11,295 nt of DNA from Draconibacterium sp. (GTDB lineage: Bacteria; Bacteroidota; Bacteroidia; Bacteroidales; Prolixibacteraceae), in the NCBI GenBank assembly GCA_027011835.1, contig JALUZN010000131.1, positions 1-11,295 of the forward strand. Reading direction: 5' to 3'. Under the pieces are notes generated by a model, which did no database searches, was not told the DNA's origin, and saw nothing but the letters and a program-made list of their open reading frames with translations. Shown piece by piece: positions 6,341 through 11,295 of the stretch (position 1 is its first letter; each line of letters opens with the position of its first letter). A program made the position numbers and the translations under genes.

Positions 6341-7528
6341 ATGAATTTTAATCCGGCAAAAGCCATTCAAGATTTAAAGCAATTTGGCGAATTTGGAGGA
6401 GTTAATCCTTCAATCACCGACTCATCGACCTACACTTTTTTAGAAGGAGAAACCATGGAAGATACTTTTCATGGGCAGATGGAAGGCTGCTTTTTGTATT
6501 CACGCCACTGGAATCCGAGTAATAAATATCTGGCTGATGCACTTGCTGCAATGGAAAATACCGAATCGGCATGGATAACGGCGTCGGGAATGGCTGCTAT
6601 TACCTGTGCGCTGTTGCAGCTTTGCCAATCGGGCGACCACATAATTACAAGTGTTACCACCTATGGCGGAACATACGCTTTTTTGAAAAACTGGCTTCCA
6701 AAATACAATATAGATGTGTCGTTTGTAAATATTACAAATCTGGAACAGGTAAAAAAAGCGATGCGTCCTAACACAAAAGTAATTTATACTGAAAGTGTTA
6801 CCAATCCGCTTTTGCAGGTTTCAAATATTCCGGAGCTTAAAGAAATTGCAGAAAGTGGCGGTGCAAAACTAATGGTCGACAATACTTTTACTCCTATGAT
6901 TTTGTCGCCGGCACGTTTAGGTGCCGACTTGGTTGTTTATAGTATGACCAAATTTATTAACGGGAAAAACGACTGTGTGGCCGGCGCTATTTGCGGCTCG
7001 AATGAGTTTGTAGCTCAACTCTCCGATGTAAACGACGGTACGGCAATGTTGCTGGGGCCGGTTCTCGACCCACTTCGCTCGTCGAGCATTTTAAAAAACC
7101 TGAATACACTTCATATTAGAATGAAGCAACATAGCAGGAATGCCATGTATCTTGCTGAGAAAATGGAAGAATACGAATTGAAAATAAACTATCCGGGATT
7201 ACAAAAACACCCTCAGCACAAATTGCACACGAAACTAATGAACCCGGGTTTTGGTTACGGCGGAATGTTGGCAATCGATTTCGAAACAGAAAAGAAGGCA
7301 AATAGTATAATGCAGAAAATGCAGGAAGCAGGAGTGGGGTATCTTGCCGTTTCGTTGGGATATTTCCGTACGCTTTTCAGTAATTCTGGGAAAAGTACTT
7401 CGTCAGAAGTTCCTTTAGATGTTCAAAAAGAGATGGGACTTTCTGAAGGGTTAGTACGTTTTTCTGTCGGATTAGACAGCGATATTGAAGATACTTTCCG
7501 AACAATCATAAAATGTATCGAAGAATAA
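6341..7528 (+). CDS. PLP-dependent enzyme of the Cys/Met metabolism family (methionine gamma-lyase / cystathionine-lyase-like)
   Basis: This 395-residue protein has the fold-type I layout of the trans-sulfuration enzymes. The PLP phosphate contacts from the partner subunit are Y53 and R55 in LYSRHWNPS (52-60), D180 in LMVDNTFTP (177-185) should pair with the PLP ring nitrogen, K204 in YSMTKFING (200-208) is the Schiff-base Lys, and R373 in LVRFSVGL (371-378) should hold the substrate carboxylate. Against the usual family pattern, the glycine-His stretch after the Lys reads GKND rather than GHSD, YSRYGNPT is replaced by YSRHWNPS, and the C-terminal MTH-type segment is replaced by SGKSTSSEVP. 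It is therefore probably a lyase or synthase of sulfur amino acids, but substrate and reaction cannot be fixed from sequence, so no symbol is given. It stands apart from both neighbours, 120 bases after the transporter and 254 before ftsK. Confidence 0.8.
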   Translation: MNFNPAKAIQDLKQFGEFGGVNPSITDSSTYTFLEGETMEDTFHGQMEGCFLYSRHWNPSNKYLADALAAMENTESAWITASGMAAITCALLQLCQSGDHIITSVTTYGGTYAFLKNWLPKYNIDVSFVNITNLEQVKKAMRPNTKVIYTESVTNPLLQVSNIPELKEIAESGGAKLMVDNTFTPMILSPARLGADLVVYSMTKFINGKNDCVAGAICGSNEFVAQLSDVNDGTAMLLGPVLDPLRSSSILKNLNTLHIRMKQHSRNAMYLAEKMEEYELKINYPGLQKHPQHKLHTKLMNPGFGYGGMLAIDFETEKKANSIMQKMQEAGVGYLAVSLGYFRTLFSNSGKSTSSEVPLDVQKEMGLSEGLVRFSVGLDSDIEDTFRTIIKCIEE

Positions 7529-7721
7529 GTTTTATTCTGTTTGGCCTTTAAAATTTCTACGTGTTGCTACTCCCGAAATAGCCAAATATTCAGATAGATA
7601 TAAAGTAAAGGAATTTGTCAGATTCTTTTAACTGTTTGATGAGATGTGGTTTATCTTAAAATATTAATAGGTATTTATCAACAATGCGTGTTTGATATGA
7701 ATTTGTTTTGATAACTGAATA

Positions 7722-7756
7722 TTTGCAAATCTGCTTCGTTTTTTTAGTTAAATTTG
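7722..7756 (+). promoter_or_regulatory. Candidate Bacteroidota promoter of ftsK-lolA
   Basis: TAAATTTG at 7749-7756 matches the -7 consensus TAnnTTTG fully, and TTTG at 7722-7725 lies 23 bases upstream, at the long end of the accepted spacing. The expected transcription start is near 7763, about 20 bases before the ftsK ATG. The -33 element sits inside a perfect 10-bp palindrome, ATTTGCAAAT (7721-7730). The remaining part of the 254-base gap upstream shows no gene and no clear terminator. Confidence 0.5.
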
Positions 7757-7782
7757 CATCTTACTAAAAACAGAACTTTTAA

Positions 7783-10185
7783 ATGGCACTAAAACGAAAA
7801 AAGCCTGTAAATTCAAATAGGAAAAAGAAGAAAAGCAGAGTTGCTTTTTATAAAAACGAAAAGTTAAAATTTTTAATTGGAGTACTTATTTTATTAGTTG
7901 CTGCTTATCTTTTTATCGCATTTATTTCGTTTCTGTTTTCGGGTTCTGCCGACCAAAGCAAACTCGATATAAGCTGGTCTGACCTGTTCACAAAATCGGA
8001 TATTAAGGTGGCAAACAAAGGTGGAAAAACCGGAGCAATGCTTTCGGAACTGATTATAAATAAAGGTTTTGGACTTGCATCGTTTCTGTTTGTTTATATG
8101 CTTGTGGTTACGGGTATTAAAGTGCTGGGGCGGCAATTCGTGAAATTTCGTAAAAACATAATTTACAGTTTTATTCTTCTTATTTGGTTGTCGGTTGCAT
8201 TTGGTTTGCTGTTTTCGAAAACCAATGGCGGCTCGTCGTTATACATTGGCGGCCAGTACGGATTTGTAATGAGCGACTGGTTAAGTTCGTTAATTGGAGT
8301 TCCCGGTCTTGTTTTTTTGCTAATTATTACCGCCTTGGCAATTGTTACGGTTAGGTTCGAAAAGGCACACATAATAATGCGGGGATGGTTTAAAAAGAGA
8401 GATAAATCTGAAGACCCGGAAGGAGTTGTTTCCGGTGTTCATACTGAAGAAGAGGAGCTGATTGTTGACGATTCGATATCGAAAGTTATTGACGAGGACG
8501 ATGTTGTTCGTGCCATTTTCGACCCCGATTCAGATGATAACGAAGAAGTCGATTCGTTGGAGGTTGAACGCACGGTGCAAAAAGAACCCATCGTTGAACC
8601 GGGTGACGATTTGGAATTAACCGTTCAGAAAAAGGTTGAAGAGGAGGAAGTTGAAGTGAAGACTCCGGAAGATATGCCCGATTACGACCCCACGTTAGAT
8701 TTGTCGGGGTTTAACTTTCCTCCAATTGATTTGCTCGAGGACCATAAATCGGGTAATGCCGATGTAAGCAACGAAGAGCTGATTTCGAATAAAACTAAAA
8801 TTGTTGAAACACTTCGGCACTATAAAATCGAAATCATTAAAATTAAAGCCACAATTGGGCCAACCATAACGTTATACGAAATTATTCCGGCTCCCGGAAT
8901 TCGTATTTCGAAAATTAAAAACCTCGAAGACGATATTGCGCTGAGTTTGGCAGCACTTGGAATTCGTATTATCGCCCCAATTCCCGGGCGCGGAACCATT
9001 GGTATTGAAGTGCCAAATCAATATCCCGAAGTGGTCTCGATGCGCTCAATTATAAGTTCGAAGAAATTTCAGGAAACAACAGCCGAGCTGCCTGTGGCAT
9101 TGGGTAAAACCATTTCGAATGAAACGTACCTGGTTGACCTTGCAAAAATGCCTCATATTTTAGTGGCAGGTGCAACGGGACAAGGGAAGTCGGTGGGAAT
9201 AAATGTTATTATTACTTCGCTGCTTTATAAAAAACACCCTTCGCAGTTAAAGTTCGTTTTTATCGACCCTAAAAAAGTGGAGCTGAATTTATATTCGGTA
9301 ATCGAAAAACATTATCTGGCAAAATTACCCGACGAAGAGGAACCGGTAATTACCGATATTCAAAAGGTGAAAAATACGCTGAATTCGTTAGGTGTTGAAA
9401 TGGATAACCGCTATAATTTGTTACGAAAAGCACACGCCAGAAATTTAAAAGAGTACAATCAAAAGTTTATTCGCCGGCAATTAAACCCCGAAAATGGGCA
9501 TAAGTTTCTACCTTACATAGTAGTTGTTATCGACGAATTTGCCGACTTAATAATGACTGCCGGAAAAGAGATAGAGTTGCCAATTGCACGAATAGCGCAG
9601 TTAGCAAGAGCAGTTGGAATGCATATGGTTATTGCAACTCAGCGTCCGTCGGTGCAAATTATTACCGGTGTTATTAAGGCAAACTTCCCGGCACGAATTG
9701 CTTTTAAAGTAGCATCGATGATTGACTCGCGAACTATTCTCGACCAATCGGGAGCGAACCAGTTAATTGGTAAAGGCGATATGTTAATATCGGCAAACAG
9801 CGAAGTTACACGTGTACAGTGTGCGTTTGTCGATACACCCGAAGTTGAACGGATTGTTTCGTTTATTTCGGAGCAGCGCGGATACCCAACAGCCTTCGAA
9901 TTGCCCGAATATGTTGGCGAAGAAGAGGCCGGACCGGGCGAAGTAGACTTAAACAATAAAGATGAAATGTTTGACGACGCCGCGCGAATTGTGGTTCTGA
10001 ATCAAATGGGGTCAACGTCAATGATTCAACGTAAATTTTCGATAGGATACAATCGTGCCGGAAGAATAATGGACCAGTTGGAGGCCGCAGGAGTAGTTGG
10101 TCCGAGCGAAGGATCGAAAGCGAGAAAAGTACTCATTCCTGACGAATATACTTTGGAACAGTTATTGAATACTTTAAGAAATTAA
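7783..10185 (+). CDS. ftsK: DNA translocase FtsK
   Basis: FtsK is the septum-anchored, ATP-driven DNA pump that clears chromosome termini and activates Xer recombination at cell division. The 800 residues show a basic N terminus (RKKPVNSNRKKKK), four hydrophobic segments at about 28-54, 94-115, 125-145 and 166-190, and an acidic linker at about 205-310 rich in Glu and Asp. The motor follows: an alpha domain, then Walker A GATGQGKS (463-470, K469) and Walker B VVVIDEFADL (580-589, D584-E585), with the ATQRPS block after it. The C-terminal winged-helix gamma domain (about 727-800) carries QRKFSIGYNRAGRIMDQLE, which reads oriented guide sequences in DNA. The linker is much shorter than in enterobacterial FtsK, which is usual in this phylum. 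The ATG at 7783 suits the promoter candidate and gives the basic N terminus. lolA follows 15 bases after the stop. Confidence 0.97.
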   Translation: MALKRKKPVNSNRKKKKSRVAFYKNEKLKFLIGVLILLVAAYLFIAFISFLFSGSADQSKLDISWSDLFTKSDIKVANKGGKTGAMLSELIINKGFGLASFLFVYMLVVTGIKVLGRQFVKFRKNIIYSFILLIWLSVAFGLLFSKTNGGSSLYIGGQYGFVMSDWLSSLIGVPGLVFLLIITALAIVTVRFEKAHIIMRGWFKKRDKSEDPEGVVSGVHTEEEELIVDDSISKVIDEDDVVRAIFDPDSDDNEEVDSLEVERTVQKEPIVEPGDDLELTVQKKVEEEEVEVKTPEDMPDYDPTLDLSGFNFPPIDLLEDHKSGNADVSNEELISNKTKIVETLRHYKIEIIKIKATIGPTITLYEIIPAPGIRISKIKNLEDDIALSLAALGIRIIAPIPGRGTIGIEVPNQYPEVVSMRSIISSKKFQETTAELPVALGKTISNETYLVDLAKMPHILVAGATGQGKSVGINVIITSLLYKKHPSQLKFVFIDPKKVELNLYSVIEKHYLAKLPDEEEPVITDIQKVKNTLNSLGVEMDNRYNLLRKAHARNLKEYNQKFIRRQLNPENGHKFLPYIVVVIDEFADLIMTAGKEIELPIARIAQLARAVGMHMVIATQRPSVQIITGVIKANFPARIAFKVASMIDSRTILDQSGANQLIGKGDMLISANSEVTRVQCAFVDTPEVERIVSFISEQRGYPTAFELPEYVGEEEAGPGEVDLNNKDEMFDDAARIVVLNQMGSTSMIQRKFSIGYNRAGRIMDQLEAAGVVGPSEGSKARKVLIPDEYTLEQLLNTLRN

Positions 10186-10200
10186 TTTTAAAATAGGGAA

Positions 10201-10851
10201 ATGAAAAGAATTGTATTACTGGTTATAATTGTACTTGCCACTGTAACTGTGTGGGCACAAAAGGATAAGAAGGCGAAGGAGATATTAGATAAAGTAAGTG
10301 AAAAGACACGTTCTTTTTCAACCATTTCGGCCGATTTCTCGTTTGCCATGAAAAATGTTGAAATGGATATTGACGAGAAAAACGAGGGTTCAATTATTGT
10401 TAAAGGTCAAAAATATAGAGTTACGTTACCCGATGCCGGCGTTTCTGTTTATTCCGACGGGAAAACAATTTGGAATTATATGAAAAATGGAAATCAGGTA
10501 ACCATTACAAATGCCGATGACGAAGAGAGTGAATTAATGGATCCGTCGGCTCTTTTTACCATTTACGAAAGAGGTTTCGATTCGAAATATTTAGGTGAGA
10601 AAAAAAATGGCGGGAAAACGGTTTATCAAATCGATTTATTTCCAAATAGCGACGAATTCGATGTTTCGAAAATTACGTTGCTAATCGATAAATCCGCATC
10701 AATGATTCATTCGGCCAAACTTTTCGGAACCGACGGAAATTTATATGTTATTGAAGTTAAAAACCTCGTTCCCAACAAAAAAATTGCCGACTCTGAGTTT
10801 GTATTCGATGCCAGCAAATTTAATGATGTTGAGGTAATTGATTTACGCTAA
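10201..10851 (+). CDS. lolA: Outer-membrane lipoprotein carrier LolA-like protein
   Basis: LolA is the periplasmic chaperone that carries lipoproteins from the inner to the outer membrane. This 216-residue protein begins with a signal peptide: K2-R3, a hydrophobic core at about 4-17, and a probable signal peptidase I cut after A19 in VWAQ. There is no lipobox Cys. The mature part begins with the ILDKVSEKTRSFSTISADFSF block characteristic of LolA-like proteins, followed by alternating beta-strand segments such as SVYSDGKTIWNYM and the KITLLIDKSASMIHSAKLF block, as expected for the LolA half-barrel. A purine-rich AGGGAA lies directly before the ATG and could be a weak ribosome site, though it is closer than ideal. 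It lies 15 bases after ftsK, an arrangement I recognise from other Bacteroidota genomes, so co-transcription is likely. Confidence 0.9.
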   Translation: MKRIVLLVIIVLATVTVWAQKDKKAKEILDKVSEKTRSFSTISADFSFAMKNVEMDIDEKNEGSIIVKGQKYRVTLPDAGVSVYSDGKTIWNYMKNGNQVTITNADDEESELMDPSALFTIYERGFDSKYLGEKKNGGKTVYQIDLFPNSDEFDVSKITLLIDKSASMIHSAKLFGTDGNLYVIEVKNLVPNKKIADSEFVFDASKFNDVEVIDLR

Positions 10852-10962
10852 AATGGCAAGCCTTCTGTAGTTTTTATGTAAGTTCTTATCGGTTAAAATT
10901 GTTGATTATTTGCGTACCCAAACCAAATAGTTTTTCTTCGCAATGTACCCCGGGATTATTCT

Positions 10963-10988
10963 TTGCCGTCCCTTAAAAGGGACGGCAA
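10963..10988. repeat. 12-bp perfect inverted repeat (GTCCCTTAAAAGGGAC type)
   Basis: TTGCCGTCCCTT (10963-10974) and AAGGGACGGCAA (10977-10988) are perfect complements separated by AA. The core CCCTTAAAAGGGAC (10970-10983) recurs exactly at 11282-11295, at the other end of the palindrome cluster. It is GC-rich enough to form a stable hairpin in RNA or single-stranded DNA. Confidence 0.85.
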
Positions 10989-11034
10989 GGGATATTTCTG
11001 CACGAATAATAAATCTGTAGTAATTTATCCTTTG

Positions 11035-11054
11035 CCGTTGGCTTCAGCCAACGG
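11035..11054. repeat. 9-bp inverted repeat with GGCTTCAGCC core
   Basis: CCGTTGGCT (11035-11043) pairs perfectly with AGCCAACGG (11046-11054); read as a hairpin it is an 8-bp stem with a TTCA tetraloop. The core GGCTTCAGCC at 11040-11049 is repeated in the next element. Confidence 0.8.
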
Positions 11055-11070
11055 ATTATAGAATGATAAA

Positions 11071-11098
11071 AACAATTGGGCTTCAGCCCTTAACAATT
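11071..11098. repeat. Second GGCTTCAGCC palindrome, flanked by AACAATT direct repeats
   Basis: GGGC-TTCA-GCCC at 11078-11089 is a short palindrome with the same TTCA loop as its neighbour. The heptamer AACAATT occurs directly on both sides (11071-11077 and 11092-11098). Such flanks could be a target duplication or chance in AT-rich DNA. Confidence 0.6.
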
Positions 11099-11177
11099 TG
11101 TTCCTAAGAAAAATAGAATTTTGATAGTTTTAAGTGCCCATCTCTCTTTTTGTTTTTTTACCGTTCCAAGTTATTTT

Positions 11178-11221
11178 GCTTTAGCCATTAAACTTCTTTT
11201 TCTAAATTTAATGGCTAAAGC
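11178..11221. repeat. REPIN-like long inverted repeat (15-bp arms, 14-base loop)
   Basis: GCTTTAGCCATTAAA (11178-11192) is perfectly complementary to TTTAATGGCTAAAGC (11207-11221) around a T-rich loop at 11193-11206. Allowing one bulged C at 11222, four more A-T pairs extend the stem (11174-11177 with 11223-11226). The right arm also contains GGCTAAAGCC (11213-11222), itself a small palindrome and the reverse complement of GGCTTTAGCC. The element thus looks like two small hairpins in opposite orientation, the layout of a REPIN. Confidence 0.8.
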
Positions 11222-11245
11222 CAAAAGCAGTTCAATATTTGCTAC

Positions 11246-11265
11246 CACCAGACTAAAGTCTGGTG
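11246..11265. repeat. 9-bp inverted repeat with GACTAAAGTC core
   Basis: CACCAGACT (11246-11254) and AGTCTGGTG (11257-11265) are perfect complements; as a hairpin it is an 8-bp stem with a TAAA loop. The ACTAAAGT core is related to the GGCTAAAGCC palindrome a little upstream. Confidence 0.8.
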
Positions 11266-11281
11266 TAATACTAAAATCCGC

Positions 11282-11295
11282 CCCTTAAAAGGGAC
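11282..11295. repeat. Partial copy of the CCCTTAAAAGGGAC palindrome, cut by the window end
   Basis: The last 14 bases are identical to 10970-10983. CCCTT (11282-11286) and AAGGG (11289-11293) pair around AA. The left flank (CGC) differs from that of the first copy (CGT), so the outer pairs may be lost here. Whether the right arm continues cannot be seen. Confidence 0.7.

Larger units (their letters stand above)
10852..11295. other. Gene-free intergenic region packed with small palindromes
   Basis: No coding region can be supported in these 444 bases on either strand. The first 110 bases are plain AT-rich sequence. From 10961 to the window end there are at least six short palindromes of two related types (CCCTTAAAAGGG and GGCTTYAGCC), listed separately. 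No clear intrinsic terminator for lolA is seen: the strongest hairpin, at 10963-10988, is followed by GGATATTTC rather than a T run. Confidence 0.75.

Noticed and set aside
9639..9956. Minus-strand open frame of 105 codons inside ftsK, and similar antisense frames in other genes
   Set aside because: They lie fully inside confidently identified + strand genes, show no recognisable domain, and have low-complexity Ser/Pro/Ile-rich translations typical of antisense shadows.
262..10851. A previously undescribed multi-gene system
   Set aside because: All eight genes belong to recognisable families with an ordinary arrangement: hexuronate catabolism, a PLP enzyme, and ftsK-lolA. No unknown gene cluster, defence module or mobile element gene is present.
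10963..10988. Strong hairpin after lolA as an intrinsic terminator
   Set aside because: It lies over 110 bases after the lolA stop, is followed by GGATATTTC rather than a T run, and its core recurs at 11282, so it fits a dispersed repeat better.
10961..11295. Possible CRISPR array in the repeat-rich right end
   Set aside because: The repeated units differ in sequence and length, are palindromic at their cores, and are not regularly spaced; no constant direct repeat with unique spacers is present and no cas genes are nearby.

Overview
The window looks like chromosomal DNA of a member of the Bacteroidota, probably the Marinilabiliales/Prolixibacteraceae or a near relative. The evidence is moderate-to-low GC, A-rich leaders without strong Shine-Dalgarno sites, promoter-like pairs of the Bacteroidota form (TTTG, about 19-23 bases, then TAnnTTTG), protein variants typical of the phylum (a UxaE-type epimerase, an FtsK with only four membrane segments, a LolA next to ftsK), and small GGCTTYAGCC-type palindromes in intergenic DNA. 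The lineage is inferred from recognition, not from a search. All eight genes are on the + strand and all look intact.

Bases 1-261 are a non-coding leader with a degenerate inverted repeat at 32-70, a candidate promoter at 175-205 and a candidate operator at 204-217. Bases 262-6220 hold a hexuronate catabolic cluster: tagaturonate epimerase (uxaE), uronate isomerase (uxaC), a 199-base gap with a LacI-type operator candidate and a heptamer repeat, KDG kinase (kdgK), KDPG aldolase (eda) and an ExuT-like transporter. The expected route is: uptake of galacturonate or glucuronate by the transporter; isomerisation by UxaC to tagaturonate or fructuronate; epimerisation by UxaE so both sugars share the fructuronate branch; reduction and dehydration to KDG by enzymes not in this window (UxuB and UxuA are the obvious candidates); then KdgK and Eda give pyruvate and glyceraldehyde 3-phosphate.

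Bases 6341-7528 encode a Cys/Met-metabolism-type PLP enzyme with some unusual active-site surroundings, preceded by a perfect 9-bp inverted repeat. Bases 7783-10851 hold ftsK and lolA, 15 bases apart and probably co-transcribed from a promoter just upstream of ftsK. They serve chromosome segregation and cell-envelope lipoprotein transport and have no evident link to the sugar pathway.

Bases 10852-11295 have no gene. They carry at least six short palindromes of related sequence, resembling REP/REPIN elements, and the last is cut by the window end.

I see no wholly new multi-gene system. The most interesting items are the palindrome cluster at the right end, the regulatory candidates of the hexuronate cluster, the heptamer tract, and the atypical PLP enzyme with the hairpin or operator before its start.
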